This document shows, piece after piece, positions 45,264-55,253 of a stretch of DNA of 64,000 nt. Source of the stretch: JABDIY01 sp963803875 (GTDB lineage Bacteria; Actinomycetota; Acidimicrobiia; Acidimicrobiales; SZUA-35); the NCBI GenBank assembly GCA_963803875.1, contig CAWDOA010000006.1, positions 124,001 through 188,000 of the forward strand, in the 5' to 3' direction. A program made the translations under genes and the position numbers. Below the pieces are notes generated by a model that had not been told where the DNA came from, did no database searches, and was given only the letters and a program-made list of their open reading frames with translations. Numbering within the stretch: position 1 is the first letter of the stretch; every line of letters begins with the position of its first letter.

Positions 45264-46114
45264 GCCCGAAAGTGCTGGTGACCGGAGCGGCCGGACGGCT
45301 CGGTCGTGCCGTGTCGGGTCTGCTATTCGAGGAGGGCTACGACTTCGTTGGCACCGACATCATCGATCCCGGCGAAGTCCCCTACGCGGTCCGTCCGGCC
45401 GATCTACTGGATCAGTCCGCTGTGTCACGCCTGCTCGAAGGGGTCGATGTGGTGATGCATCTCGGCAACCACGCCGGACTCGGACCGATGCCGCCTCAGG
45501 TTGTCTTCGGTCAGAACACGACGATGAACACCAACGTGTTTCAGGCCGCCGCCGAGCAGGGGGTGGGTCGGATCGTCTTTGCCAGCACCCTTCAGCTCAT
45601 CGGATCACACGTCGACAGCCGCACCGTGGTCGATCCGCCGCCGTCACCCTCGTTTCCTCTCAGCGGTGATACGCCCGCCCAGCCCGCCAACCTGTACGCC
45701 CTCAGCAAGGCCGTGGCCGAGCAAATGTTGCACTACTACACCGATCGCTGCGGAATCCGCTGCGTCGCCCTCCGGCTCCCGCTGCTCCATCACCCCAACC
45801 GGTGGCCGAGTGCCGACACCGGGAGTGAGAGCACCATCGACATTTTGGAAGGTTTCACCGGTCTCACCTACCGCGATGCGGCCCGGGCGTTTCTCGCTGT
45901 TCTGCGGGCCGACGTGGCGGGCTATCGGTCCTACATGGTGGGTACCGCCCACCGTCACAACGATTTCGATGTCGACGACCTGATCCGAACCTTCTATCCA
46001 TCCGTCCCGCCCGGCACACCGGATCTCATCGACTGCTCCGCCCTCACCCGCGAGACTGGCTGGGTCGCTGTCGATGACTATCACCATGCTCCCAGTCAGG
46101 ACCCCACCACATGA
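45260..46114 (+). CDS. NAD-dependent epimerase/dehydratase-fold sugar dehydrogenase
   Basis: 284 residues. Rossmann nucleotide site VLVTGAAGRLGRAV, VVMHLGNHAG, IVFASTLQLIG and the catalytic YALSK (Tyr-x-x-x-Lys) of extended short-chain dehydrogenases. Length and context fit uronate or aldose dehydrogenases, which oxidise the C1 of a sugar or hexuronate to a lactone with NAD+. The start overlaps the lactonase stop and its own stop overlaps the dehydratase start, so all are coupled. Confidence 0.85.
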   Translation: MSPKVLVTGAAGRLGRAVSGLLFEEGYDFVGTDIIDPGEVPYAVRPADLLDQSAVSRLLEGVDVVMHLGNHAGLGPMPPQVVFGQNTTMNTNVFQAAAEQGVGRIVFASTLQLIGSHVDSRTVVDPPPSPSFPLSGDTPAQPANLYALSKAVAEQMLHYYTDRCGIRCVALRLPLLHHPNRWPSADTGSESTIDILEGFTGLTYRDAARAFLAVLRADVAGYRSYMVGTAHRHNDFDVDDLIRTFYPSVPPGTPDLIDCSALTRETGWVAVDDYHHAPSQDPTT

Positions 46115-47310
46115 CCACCACCATCACCGATGTCCAGGTGATCCTCACCCAGCCAGGATCGGCCCGGCTTGCGATCGTCAAGGTCGTGACCTCAGAACCG
46201 GGACTCTACGGACTCGGGTGTGCAACCTTCACCCAGCGGATCCATGCGGTCGCGGCCGCGGTTGAACGTCATCTGAAACCCTTCCTGATCGGCCGCGACG
46301 TGGCCCGAATCGAAGAGATCTGGCAGATGTCGATGGTGCATGGCTACTGGCGCAACGGGCCGGTTCTGAACAATGCAATCTCTGGCGTCGACCAAGCTCT
46401 GTGGGACATCAAAGGTAAGCGGGCCGGCATGGCGGTCTATGACCTTCTCGGCGGGAAGTCGCGAGAAGCTGCCCACGTCTACGTCCACGCTCATGGCCCC
46501 ACCCCGGGTGAGGTGGCCGACCGGGTGTCGGAGTTCGTCGACCAGGGGTACCGCTTCGTGCGAATCCAGCAGGGGTTCTATGGCGGCGAAGCAACCGACT
46601 TCGTCAAGCCCGAGGGTGCTCCCCCCGGTGCCTACTTCGATCCTCGGGCCTACCGTCGCGACACCCTCGAGATGATCGAGTTCGTTCGCGGCGCGGTCGG
46701 CGACAACGTCGAACTGCTCCACGACGTTCATGAGCGGCTCACACCGGCCGATGCGGTTCTCTTCGCCAAGGACGTCGAACCGTTCCGATTGTTCTTCCTC
46801 GAAGACCTTCTTGCTCCCGAGGACCTCGAGTGGTTCGAACGGGTCCGATCCCAGTGCGCTACGCCGCTGGCCATGGGGGAACTGTTCAACCATCCGCTCG
46901 AATGGAAAACTCTGATCGAAGGGCGCTTGATCGACTTCATCCGCATGCACGTGAGCCAGATGGGCGGTATCACGCCCGCTCGCAAGGTGGCCGACTTCGC
47001 CCACATGTACGGGATTCGCACCGCATGGCACGGACCGGGGGACACCTCACCGGTGGGTCATGCCGCCAACCTCCACCTCGATCTGTGGTCGCCGGCCTTC
47101 GGGGTCCAGGAGTGGTACCAGCCGTCGGAGCTGGAATATGAGGTGTTCCCCGGGCTTCCCGTGGTCACCGATGGCTACCTCTACCCCAGCGCAGGCCCCG
47201 GCCTTGGGATCGACATCGACGAGAAACTGGCTCGCGAATTCCCGGTTGCCGATGTGGTTGAAGAGTGGACCCAGGCTCGGCTCCCCGACGGATCTGCGGC
47301 TCGGCCATGA
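46111..47310 (+). CDS. Enolase-superfamily sugar-acid dehydratase (ManD/RspA type)
   Basis: 399 residues, usual ManD length. The N-terminal capping domain has GYWRNGPVLNNAISGVDQAL and WDIKGKRAGMAVYDLLGGKS. The barrel has the metal ligands in ELLHDVHERLTP, FFLEDLLAPED and ATPLAMGELFNHP, then HVSQMGGITPARKVADFAH and AWHGPGDTSPVGHAANLHLD. Members with the full set dehydrate D-mannonate or D-gluconate to 2-keto-3-deoxygluconate. Which epimer is used here cannot be read, but the KDG kinase and KDPG aldolase downstream fit a KDG product. Confidence 0.92.
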   Translation: MTTTITDVQVILTQPGSARLAIVKVVTSEPGLYGLGCATFTQRIHAVAAAVERHLKPFLIGRDVARIEEIWQMSMVHGYWRNGPVLNNAISGVDQALWDIKGKRAGMAVYDLLGGKSREAAHVYVHAHGPTPGEVADRVSEFVDQGYRFVRIQQGFYGGEATDFVKPEGAPPGAYFDPRAYRRDTLEMIEFVRGAVGDNVELLHDVHERLTPADAVLFAKDVEPFRLFFLEDLLAPEDLEWFERVRSQCATPLAMGELFNHPLEWKTLIEGRLIDFIRMHVSQMGGITPARKVADFAHMYGIRTAWHGPGDTSPVGHAANLHLDLWSPAFGVQEWYQPSELEYEVFPGLPVVTDGYLYPSAGPGLGIDIDEKLAREFPVADVVEEWTQARLPDGSAARP

Positions 47311-47942
47311 ACGACCCGATCGAAACGATCAGGGTTGCGGGAGTGCTTCCTGTCGTCACGATCGACGACGCCGATCGCGCTGTGCCGCTCGCCAATGCAC
47401 TGAGTGCCGGCGGTCTGCATGTCGTCGAGGTGACACTGCGAACCGACGCCGGCCTTGCTGCGATCGCGGCCATCGCCACCGAAGGTCCTGAAATCTGTGT
47501 TGGTGCGGGTTCGGTCACCACTGCCGATCACGCAAACGCCGCCGCGGACGCAGGCGCCCGCTTCATCGTCTCGCCCGGTTTCGACGATGGTGTCGTGATC
47601 GCCGCCCGCGAACACCGGGTTCCGGTGATTCCTGGCATTGCGACGCCGACCGAACTCATGCGGGCCATCGCCCACCACCTCCACGTCGTGAAGTTCTTTC
47701 CGGCCGAGGCCGCAGGCGGCCTGTCGACCCTACGGGCATTGTCGGCCGTGTGGCCCGACATTCGATTCGTGCCCACCGGCGGGATCTCCGACAACAACGC
47801 AGCGGACTATCTCGCCGATGGGCACGTTCTGGCCGTGGGCGGATCGTGGGTCGCGCCACGGGAACTGATCGCAGCTCAGGAGTGGGTGCGGATCACCGCT
47901 CTCGCTGCTGGAGCAGTGGCCCTGGTCGCGGGCGTACGGTGA
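47307..47942 (+). CDS. eda: KDPG/KHG aldolase
   Basis: 211 residues from the ATG at 47307 (ATGA overlap with the dehydratase stop). Class I aldolase barrel: GVLPVVTIDDADRAVPLANA, GGLHVVEVTLRTDAGL with the catalytic Glu, VGAGSVTTADHA, FIVSPGFDDG, VIPGIATPTELM, VVKFFPAEAAGG with the Schiff-base Lys, and FVPTGGISDNNAADYL. Splits 2-keto-3-deoxy-6-phosphogluconate to pyruvate and glyceraldehyde-3-phosphate. The kinase gene downstream provides the phosphorylated substrate. Confidence 0.93.
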   Translation: MNDPIETIRVAGVLPVVTIDDADRAVPLANALSAGGLHVVEVTLRTDAGLAAIAAIATEGPEICVGAGSVTTADHANAAADAGARFIVSPGFDDGVVIAAREHRVPVIPGIATPTELMRAIAHHLHVVKFFPAEAAGGLSTLRALSAVWPDIRFVPTGGISDNNAADYLADGHVLAVGGSWVAPRELIAAQEWVRITALAAGAVALVAGVR

Positions 47943-47947
47943 CGTCC

Positions 47948-48956
47948 ATGCTGAACATCCGCGCCGCCACCGAAACCCGGTTCGACGTGGTGACGCTCGG
48001 GGAAGTGATGTTGCGGCTTGACCCGGGCGAGGGCCGGGTCCGGAACGCTCGAACCTTCACGGTCAGTGAAGGCGGGGGAGAGTACAACGTGGGGCAAGCA
48101 CTCAGCCGCTGTTTCGGCCTGCGGGGCGCACTGGTCTCCGCCGTCGGCGACAACGAAGTTGGGCGGTTGCTGGAGAGCTTGTTGTTGCAGAGCGGTCTGA
48201 ACCTCGATCACGTGGTGTGGAAGAAAGCCGATCCCGTCGGCCGATTCAATCGAACCGGGCTCAACTTCACCGAACGGGGTTTTGGTGTGAGGGGTCCGGT
48301 CGGTGTCTACGACCGGGCCAACTCCGCCGCCAGTTCGCTGAGCCCCGCTGACGTCGACTGGGATCACCTCTTCGGCGAATTGGGGGTTCGCTGGTTCCAC
48401 ACCGGCGGCATCTTTGCAGGGCTGTCCGAGACGACCCTCGAGGTCGTGCGAGCTCGGGTTGGCCTCGGCCCGACGTCACGGGACGATCACGTCGTACGAC
48501 ATCAACTATCGCCCGAGCCTGTGGGAGGCAGCCGGGGGAGCGGATGCAGCCGAGCGGATCACCGAGGAACTGGTCGAAAATGTCGACGTCCTCTTCGGTG
48601 TTGATTCAGATTCCCTCCCCGATTCAGGAGGGCCACAGATCATCGCCACCACTGAACGGGAGGTCATTTCGGCTTCCCGTCACAACTGGCGCGGGCTCGC
48701 CTGGACTTCGGCTACCGGGATCGAACACAGCCGGTTCTACGAGGGGCTTGAAGTTGTCGACCGGGTGGGATCAGGAGATGGCTTCGCAGCGGGTCTGATC
48801 TTCGGCCTGCTGACCGGGCGGAGTCTGGCCGACTCGTTGGAGCTGGGCACAGCCCACGGGGCGCTGGTGATGACCACACCTGGCGACAACTCGTCGGCCA
48901 CCCTCGACGAGGTGGAACGCCTCGCCGCAGGCGACACTCCGGCAGCACGGCGGTAG
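47948..48956 (+). CDS. kdgK: PfkB-family 2-keto-3-deoxygluconate kinase (frame broken)
   Basis: About 336 residues after correction. ATG at 47948; a GTG at 47939 that overlaps the aldolase stop is an alternative. N-terminal part: VVTLGEVMLRLDPGEGR, SEGGGEYNVGQALSRCFGL, VSAVGDNEVGRLLESLL, WFHTGGIFAGLSE. Near 48455 one extra base breaks the frame, and the rest continues as GTITSYDINYRPSLWEAAGG and the ATP/catalytic motif VVDRVGSGDGFAAGLIFGLL (GSGD with the general base Asp). Phosphorylates KDG to KDPG for the aldolase upstream. Last gene of the operon. Confidence 0.88.
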
Positions 48957-49094
48957 TGCGAAGTCATCGATGACGGTCATACCGCTCGCTGGCGGTTCCG
49001 GCGTTGTTTCCCACGTCGATCCTCAAGGATCGTCTGGCGCTGGCAGTCGAAGCACCCGAAGCAGTGGAGCGCTAGATCTCTCCGCTCGTAGGGG

Positions 49095-49777
49095 TCAGCC
49101 GGTGAAAGAGGGCTTCGCCGGTGATGGTTTCGGAGCTGGAGCTGGAGCTGGAGCTGGAGCCGGGGGTTCGACTACCACCGCAGCCGGAGGCGGCGGGGGA
49201 GCGGTTTCGACGACGGGCGGGGGAGCCTGGTGGTGGTGGTCGTCGTCGGCGGTGCGACAACCGAGAAGCCCAGGCATCTCGGGAACACCGAGTTGGTCTC
49301 GCTCTGGTCGGGCGTCTGGTGGGCGTGTACCACACGAATCTGGGTGGCCGGTGCGGACAATGTCACGCGACCCATACCGCCGGTCCACGAAGCGCTCTCG
49401 ATCCCGTCGGGAAGGTCACCGGTGGTGCCGCTGGTTGCAAGAACGTTGCCGTTCCCGTCGAGTATCTGTGCGAACCACTTCTCGCTCAGCTGGGCCGGTG
49501 TCTGGGCACGGCCCTCGTAGGAGTCATAGCTCGCACCGTTGAGGTCGTATGTGCCGGCGGGGATCGACGCCGCGAAGCTCTTCGACGTCACGAAGCTGGA
49601 TCCGCCGTTCCAGCTCCCGAGCTTGGGCCCGTCGAACTGGGTTGCGGGGCTGCCGTAGCAGCCACCGCTCTGTGACCCTGCGATCGAAGTGCCGAAGGCC
49701 AGGGTTCCGGCCAGCATGGTTGCGCTCAAGGCTGCGAAGGCGGCCCGCTTGAGACTGGTATGGGGGGAAGTAGCCAT
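49095..49777 (-). CDS. Secreted hypothetical protein with Pro-rich C-terminus (frame broken)
   Basis: About 227 residues after correction. ATG at 49777 with AAGGA upstream and a signal peptide (AAFAALSATMLAGTLAFGTS). A beta-rich domain (about 35-175) with three Cys follows. At about 49240, inside a run of ACC/ACG codons, the frame changes; the sensible continuation is a Pro/Ala/Val-rich tail (QAPPPVVETAPPPPPAAVVV and an AP repeat) ending SFTG at 49095. Uncorrected, the first frame ends at 49172 in an Arg-rich tail. No family recognised; the tail may cross the cell wall. Confidence 0.65.
49132..49161. repeat. Hexanucleotide repeat (GGAGCT) in the Pro-rich tail
   Basis: Four GGAGCT units (49132-49155) and one GGAGCC (49156-49161). 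On the minus strand they encode alternating Ala-Pro. The repeat may change length by slippage; six-base steps keep the frame, unlike the break further upstream. Confidence 0.75.
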
Positions 49778-50005
49778 TCTCTGTCCTTTGTGGTTCAGAG
49801 GGGCCGGTTTCGCTCTCGCTCCCCGTCGGCAGTAGCGACCATTGTCGCCGACGGATCATCACTCCCCGTATTCGTTTTGGTTGTCGAACCTCACGGTACG
49901 AGGTTGTCGAATCGGCGTTATGAGCCGAACGGCCTCCCTTTTGTAGGTAGAGGTCGGTCGTAGAACCCATGGCCACTGCGGAGAGTGGTCGGTAACGTTG
50001 GAGGC

Positions 50006-50852
50006 GTGAAGTGGCTTCCCCGCCTTCTCTGGTCCGCAGCGTCGTTGGGCGCGTGCGTGCTGTTGGCCGTCGTCGCCGTTTCACTGTTGCCGAGCAGTGC
50101 GGCCCCTCAGCTGTCGCCGACGCCCACGCTGTCCCAAGCGACCACCACGACCGAGGCGCTGCCGCCTGCGACCTCGCCGTCCGCCGTCGGCATGGATGCG
50201 CTCGGCTCCGACGATCACCACGCGCCCCCGGCCAGCCCCTGGCAGGTCACCGTCGCCATCGCCAAACCCGAGGGTGGGGATCCGGAGCTCTACGACGCCC
50301 CGCGGGGAGCGCAAGTGTTCTTCGCCGATCCGGTGACAAACCCCACCTACTTCGGAACTGACCTCGCCATGCTTGTGGTGGCCGAGCGCGCCGGTTGGCT
50401 CCAGGTGCAACTCCCGGTGCGGCCAAACGGCACGACCGCATGGGTCAACGGCGCCGGCTTCACGACCGAGATGCACACGTTCCACGCCGAGGTGCAGTTG
50501 AGCAACCATCGATTGCGGGTCTGGAACGACGACGAGCTGATCGCCGACACGGCCATCGGTTGTCGGAGCCAAGGCGACACCAACGCCAGTCGGGCGCTTC
50601 TACGTGAACGACCGGATCCCGATGGCGGATCCGAGTGGCAGCTACGGACCCTGGATTCTCAGCCTGTCGGCCCACAGCGAGGTGCTCGAGACGTTCGCCG
50701 ACGGTCGTCCGGTCATCGCAATCCACGGCACGAACCGACCTGACCTGTTGGGGACCGATGCGTCGAACGGCTGCGTCCGAATCCCCAACGACATCGTGGC
50801 TTCACTCGCTGAACTCGTGCCGCTCGGAACGCCGGTCGACATCATCGCCTGA
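50006..50852 (+). CDS. L,D-transpeptidase (YkuD) with membrane anchor (frame broken)
   Basis: About 282 residues after correction; GTG start at 50006 or 49985, neither with a well-spaced ribosome site. One membrane helix (about 8-28) and a Pro/Thr-rich linker lead to an SH3-like domain (about 75-150) and the catalytic YkuD domain. Near 50560 one extra base breaks the frame; it continues with VGAKATPTPVGRFYVNDRIP and the active-site motif IHGTNRPDLLGTDASNGCVR, where His and Cys are catalytic. Forms 3-3 crosslinks in peptidoglycan outside the membrane. Convergent with the GH161-like gene. Confidence 0.85.
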
Positions 50853-50937
50853 GGTCGGCTCACCTTCTCGCTGGTGCGTCTGCGGCGCCGTGTTGATGAT
50901 CGGCTGTCGTTGATCAGGGTTGTTGCACGAGCGCGTA

Positions 50938-53900
50938 TCACCCGATGTTCACGTCGATCCTGACGATCTGACCGGTGCGGCTGAACAGCGCATTGCTGGT
51001 GGGGCGATCGAAACCGGTCTCGCCGTGGGTCTCGGTTCCGTCATTCCACACGGCCGTGCATGACGGCCCTGTGCCGAGCCGGTAGACAACGGGCACGCCG
51101 CAGTAGGTGAACCCGAGAGTTCCCGCTTGGAGTATCCCGTCGATCGCATCCCACGCTCGTGGCGCATCGAGGAACTCATTCGGGTCCAACAGCGTCGGGC
51201 TGAAACTCACACGCCCGTCGGCAACGTGAACGCCGAGTTCCCCCCAGCGGATCAGGACACCCTCCTTCACCTGGCCGGTCATTCCCGGCTGTTGGGCGCC
51301 GAGGTGGGCCGGGGTATGGGAATGGGGGTCGGCGGGGAAGGTTCCCTGCTCGCTCACCGATTTCATGAACCCGAGGCCGCTCCGTACCCGGCGGTACCGA
51401 TCGGCGAGGACCGCGATGGTCTCGGCGGGGACACCGACCTCGGATGCGGCGGTGATCTTCTCCTGCAGGGCGAACAACAACTTGGACACCATATGCCAGT
51501 AGATCGAACCGAGACCCTCGTACTTGTACATGGTCTGGGACCGACCGGTGAAGGAATGGTGGTCGAAGGTCGCTTCGTATGCGTCGAGGATTTCGTCCCG
51601 TTCCTCGGGGGAGAAGTCGCCCAGTTCGGCTTCGAGATGACGGGCCGATCGGAGCCGGCTGGCGAAACGAACGATGCCGTCAGGATCCCGCCGGATGAGA
51701 TCGCTGGAACTGTCGATCACGGCGGTGACGGCCGGTCCGACGGCGTCGGCCGGGACCCGGTTCTTCTCCATGAAGGGCGGCGGTCGATGGTTCGGGTACA
51801 GCACAAATGAGTGTTGGTCGGCTCGGTAGAGCTCGCTGTCGTACAGTGCGTCGACCAGCTCGACAGCTCGATCCGCCTCGAGTCCGGACAACCCGAGGGC
51901 CGCCACCTGCCCCTCCAACATCTCGTACAGGGGTTCCACCTCGGCCACCCCTGGCTGGCTGAGGTCGACCAGGCAATAGGAATGGAACAGTCCGTCGTCT
52001 CGGGCGGCGGCAGTGATGATCGCGTCGAGATGTGGTTTGACCGTCTCGATGAATCGCCGGAGGTCAGCCACCGGCACTGCTTGCGCTGCTCCCGGCCCTG
52101 TGCGGTAGGCCTCTGACCGGTAGTCGGAGAATGCGCGGCCGATCCCGTCGAGCAGGCTGCGTCGCGCCGCAGGGGTGATTGCGTCGGGTTCGGTGATATG
52201 GGCGTGGGCTTGGAACTCGGTTTCGAGGTTTCGGAGCCACTCGGCCACCAGACCCCCCATCGGAACCTCCGACACCGGCGACTGGGCCAGCAGCCCGTCG
52301 AGCCCGCCCAGATACTCGTGCAGATGAAAGGCGGTGACAGTGGAGACCCCATTGCCGACCAGGGCGTTGTTGGCGTCATTCCACTCCGGCCGCTGGGTGT
52401 TCATCCAGATACCGGCGCCCGCCACGAGATTGGACAGTTTCGACAGCGCCGGAACGAGCAGCTTCTCGGCCAGTGATGCGTGATGGATCCGCTCACCGTC
52501 GACGACGAGCCGACCGTCGGCGCCGATCAGGCTGACCCGGTTCTCGATGTGCTCGTGGGCCTTCCCATCGAAGTCGATGGTGTTCTTCGGGTCTCGGACC
52601 AGCTGGTCATAGGGCCGGATGCGGTACGGGACATCACCGTAGGAGAACGTGGATCGGTCCAGTTGGGCTGGAAGGAGCTCGGGGTGGAACCGCTGGGCCG
52701 AATGCAGCAAACGGTGGAGGTACACGATTTGGTGATCACCCCAGTAGCCGAAGTTCCCCCAACTGCCGTCCTCGGGCACCTCCCAGTCGATCCCTTCGTC
52801 GGTGATCCGATACGGGTTGTTGCCGTCGAGAGTGGACGCATTGAGGAACTTGGCGATGGCCGATTCGAAGTAGAGCGGGAAGCTGTGCATCAGCGCATCC
52901 CAGTTCTGGAAGATGTCACGCCAGTTGCCCTGGTATCCAAGAGCCCATTCGCCGTCGGCGGTCCGGGTGGAGATCTCGAACTTGTTCCACGGTCGGCTGG
53001 GATCACCATGGCGGCGACTGAACGTGAGCGGAAGGTATTCGTTGACCAGACGAGACAGGTCGACGTCGGCTTTCACGGCCGAACGAAGGGTTGTGATCTC
53101 GACCACAGGTTCGAGGGCCTCGGGCGGCGGACCGAAACGGCCGTGGGCGGTGCGATTGCGGCCGGCGATGAAGCGGTCGACGTCGGCGATCTCCACCCGA
53201 TGGTCGGAGGTGAACGAACCACCCCGCATGCAGTTGAACAGCACGTTGGCGAAATGATGAACCGTGGCTCGCTGATCCTGGGTGTGCTGCAGTCCGTCGG
53301 CCTCGGCGACGATCTCCACCAGAGATCGGTGGGAGTCTTCGATGGCGCGCTCGAGGTCATCTGTGAGATCTTCAGAGCTGAGCCGCTGCCGGAGTCGAGC
53401 GACGTCGACGTGATCCTGGCCGACGTCGGCGACCAGTGACCAGCCGGCCGGTTGGCCCGGGGCCACCGTGAACGCAGCCGACACCAGATATGCGCCCTTC
53501 CGGCCGATGGCCAGGTGTTCGGGTTCGAGGAGCTCGCCTGACCGGAAGGCCCGCACCTGGTCTTCGGAGAGTGCAACGGTGGATCGGTCGAGCCCGAGAC
53601 TCCAGACGGTGTTCGCCAGCAACGCCTCGGCCGGGTCGGCCTTGTCGGCCACCAGTGCTTCCAGGGTGAACAGTGCCAGACCCGACTCGGCGTCCAGCTC
53701 GGAACGGCGATAGGCGTCGACCAGGGTGCTGGACATCTGCTGCGAGGCCAATTCGACCCCGGCCGGCAGGATGTTGACCAGCCCATCGAGGACCTCCAGT
53801 TCAGCCGGTGGCCGGTCAGGATCGACTGTGATTTCACAGATGCGGACAAGACCGAACTCACCTGCGGTTGTCCACGTATAGCTGAAGGTCAACCCCAGTT

Positions 53901-54273
53901 CGGGGTTGTGCTCGGAGAACCGCAGCCGGTCCCCGGCAACGGTCTTGGCGACGGAGCGCCGCACCACGCCCAGGGGAGTGGACGCCGCAAATGGTTCCCA
54001 TAGCTGACCGTTGGTCCGGATCAACGTGAGGGGCCCGGTGGTGCCCGCCGCCCGATGGAGGCGATCGTCGGTCTCGTAGGGGAAGAGCGAGTGCTCGGGA
54101 CTGCGCCGGCCGGCGGCGAGGGCTCCGCTGCTGGAGACGTACATCCACTGGTCGTCGGAGGTCACGACCGTCATGAGGAACGGGTCGAGCTGATCGTAGT
54201 GATCGATCCTGTACCACTCGGTGTCGCCCTCGACGACGAAACCGCCGTCGGGAAGCGCGTTCGGATCGGCCAT
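50938..54273 (-). CDS. GH161-like beta-1,3-glucan phosphorylase
   Basis: 1111 residues from the ATG at 54273, with AGGGTG upstream; a GTG two codons earlier is possible. No signal peptide, so cytoplasmic. Segments GNWRDIFQNWDALMHSFPLY, AKFLNASTLDGNNPYRITDE and GSWGNFGYWGDHQIVYLHRL match the clan of GH94/GH149/GH161 phosphorylases; the length of about 1100 residues and the laminarinase partner favour GH161, which splits beta-1,3-glucan oligomers with phosphate to glucose-1-phosphate. The exact family was judged from memory of motifs and needs a CAZy search. Last gene of the lacI-ABC-GH16 cluster. Confidence 0.72.
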   Translation of the reverse strand: MADPNALPDGGFVVEGDTEWYRIDHYDQLDPFLMTVVTSDDQWMYVSSSGALAAGRRSPEHSLFPYETDDRLHRAAGTTGPLTLIRTNGQLWEPFAASTPLGVVRRSVAKTVAGDRLRFSEHNPELGLTFSYTWTTAGEFGLVRICEITVDPDRPPAELEVLDGLVNILPAGVELASQQMSSTLVDAYRRSELDAESGLALFTLEALVADKADPAEALLANTVWSLGLDRSTVALSEDQVRAFRSGELLEPEHLAIGRKGAYLVSAAFTVAPGQPAGWSLVADVGQDHVDVARLRQRLSSEDLTDDLERAIEDSHRSLVEIVAEADGLQHTQDQRATVHHFANVLFNCMRGGSFTSDHRVEIADVDRFIAGRNRTAHGRFGPPPEALEPVVEITTLRSAVKADVDLSRLVNEYLPLTFSRRHGDPSRPWNKFEISTRTADGEWALGYQGNWRDIFQNWDALMHSFPLYFESAIAKFLNASTLDGNNPYRITDEGIDWEVPEDGSWGNFGYWGDHQIVYLHRLLHSAQRFHPELLPAQLDRSTFSYGDVPYRIRPYDQLVRDPKNTIDFDGKAHEHIENRVSLIGADGRLVVDGERIHHASLAEKLLVPALSKLSNLVAGAGIWMNTQRPEWNDANNALVGNGVSTVTAFHLHEYLGGLDGLLAQSPVSEVPMGGLVAEWLRNLETEFQAHAHITEPDAITPAARRSLLDGIGRAFSDYRSEAYRTGPGAAQAVPVADLRRFIETVKPHLDAIITAAARDDGLFHSYCLVDLSQPGVAEVEPLYEMLEGQVAALGLSGLEADRAVELVDALYDSELYRADQHSFVLYPNHRPPPFMEKNRVPADAVGPAVTAVIDSSSDLIRRDPDGIVRFASRLRSARHLEAELGDFSPEERDEILDAYEATFDHHSFTGRSQTMYKYEGLGSIYWHMVSKLLFALQEKITAASEVGVPAETIAVLADRYRRVRSGLGFMKSVSEQGTFPADPHSHTPAHLGAQQPGMTGQVKEGVLIRWGELGVHVADGRVSFSPTLLDPNEFLDAPRAWDAIDGILQAGTLGFTYCGVPVVYRLGTGPSCTAVWNDGTETHGETGFDRPTSNALFSRTGQIVRIDVNIG

Positions 54274-54275
54274 TG

Positions 54276-55253
54276 TCACCCTGGGTCGATTGGCTGGTAG
54301 ACGCGCACGTAGTCAGCCAGGAACTGGATCGGATACTCGAGCTCGGAATCGATGACTCCGCCGAGCGTTCCGCCGTGGGCGAGGTTGAGGATGATGAAGA
54401 ACGGCGCATCGAACACCCACTCCCGCTGGCCCACATTCTCGGGCTTGAGCTCGAAGTACATCTCGTCGTTGAAGAACCACTGGATCCGTTCTTCGTTCCA
54501 GTCGACGGCGAATGTATGCCAGTCGTCGGCGATGTCGAAGTCCTGGCGGAACCACTTCGACTTGCCGCCGCCGGCGGAGTACCCAGGGCCGTGCACGGTG
54601 CCGAGGATGAGATCGGGTTCCTTCCCGGTGTACTCCATGATGTCGATCTCACCCACGAACGGCCAGTTCTTTTCCTGCTCGGGCGAGTCCTGTTCGAAGT
54701 TGGCACCGAGCATCCAGAACGCAGGCCAGGTTCCCGCTCCGGCAGGAACCTTGAGCCGGGCCTCGATCCGGCCGTACTGGAACTCTTGCAATCCCTGCGT
54801 TCTCAAGCGAGCTGATGTGAAGGAGTTGTCCTCGACCCGCTCCTTTCGGAGTTCGATGACCAGAACCCCGTTCTCAGGCCGAGCGTTCTCGGGTTGATCG
54901 GTGTAGTACTGCGCCTCGCCGTTGCCCCAGCCCCAGCCGCCGATGTCGTAGGTCCAGTTGTCGAGGTTGACGGCGTCACCGTCGAACTCGTCGCTCCACA
55001 CCAGCTCCATCCCGGCCGGTGGCTCGGGCGGAATCGGGTCGGGGGCGGTTACCGGCGGAAGAGTGCTCGTCGGCGCCAGTGTCGTGGTCGGAGCAGTGGT
55101 GGTAGTCGTTTCCGCCACTGCCGTTGTCGTGGTCTCTTCGCTTACCGAAGCTGCTTCATCGGAGCCACCGCATGCGCCGGCCGTCATAGCGACGGCCAGC
55201 ACAGCAGTTGTCCACCTTGTTTTCTCTGCATCGGTGTTAACCCTTGACCGCAC
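54276..55253 (-). CDS. GH16 endo-beta-glucanase (laminarinase type), lipoprotein
   Basis: 325 residues with a GTG start that overlaps the end of the permease gene by 17 bases. A hydrophobic N-terminus ends at a likely lipobox Cys28 (MTAGAC), then a Thr-rich linker to about residue 80. The GH16 domain (81-322) has LVWSDEFDGDAVNLDNW, GRIEARLKVPAGAGTWPAFW and the catalytic GEIDIMEYTG (Glu202 nucleophile, Asp204, Glu207 acid/base), the pattern of laminarinases. It would cut beta-1,3-glucan at the cell surface to oligomers for the ABC importer. Confidence 0.92.
   Translation of the reverse strand: MRSRVNTDAEKTRWTTAVLAVAMTAGACGGSDEAASVSEETTTTAVAETTTTTAPTTTLAPTSTLPPVTAPDPIPPEPPAGMELVWSDEFDGDAVNLDNWTYDIGGWGWGNGEAQYYTDQPENARPENGVLVIELRKERVEDNSFTSARLRTQGLQEFQYGRIEARLKVPAGAGTWPAFWMLGANFEQDSPEQEKNWPFVGEIDIMEYTGKEPDLILGTVHGPGYSAGGGKSKWFRQDFDIADDWHTFAVDWNEERIQWFFNDEMYFELKPENVGQREWVFDAPFFIILNLAHGGTLGGVIDSELEYPIQFLADYVRVYQPIDPG

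Noticed and set aside
52480..53439. Plus-strand open frame of 319 codons inside the GH161-like gene
   Set aside because: Antisense of a continuous 1111-residue enzyme; no motif of its own.
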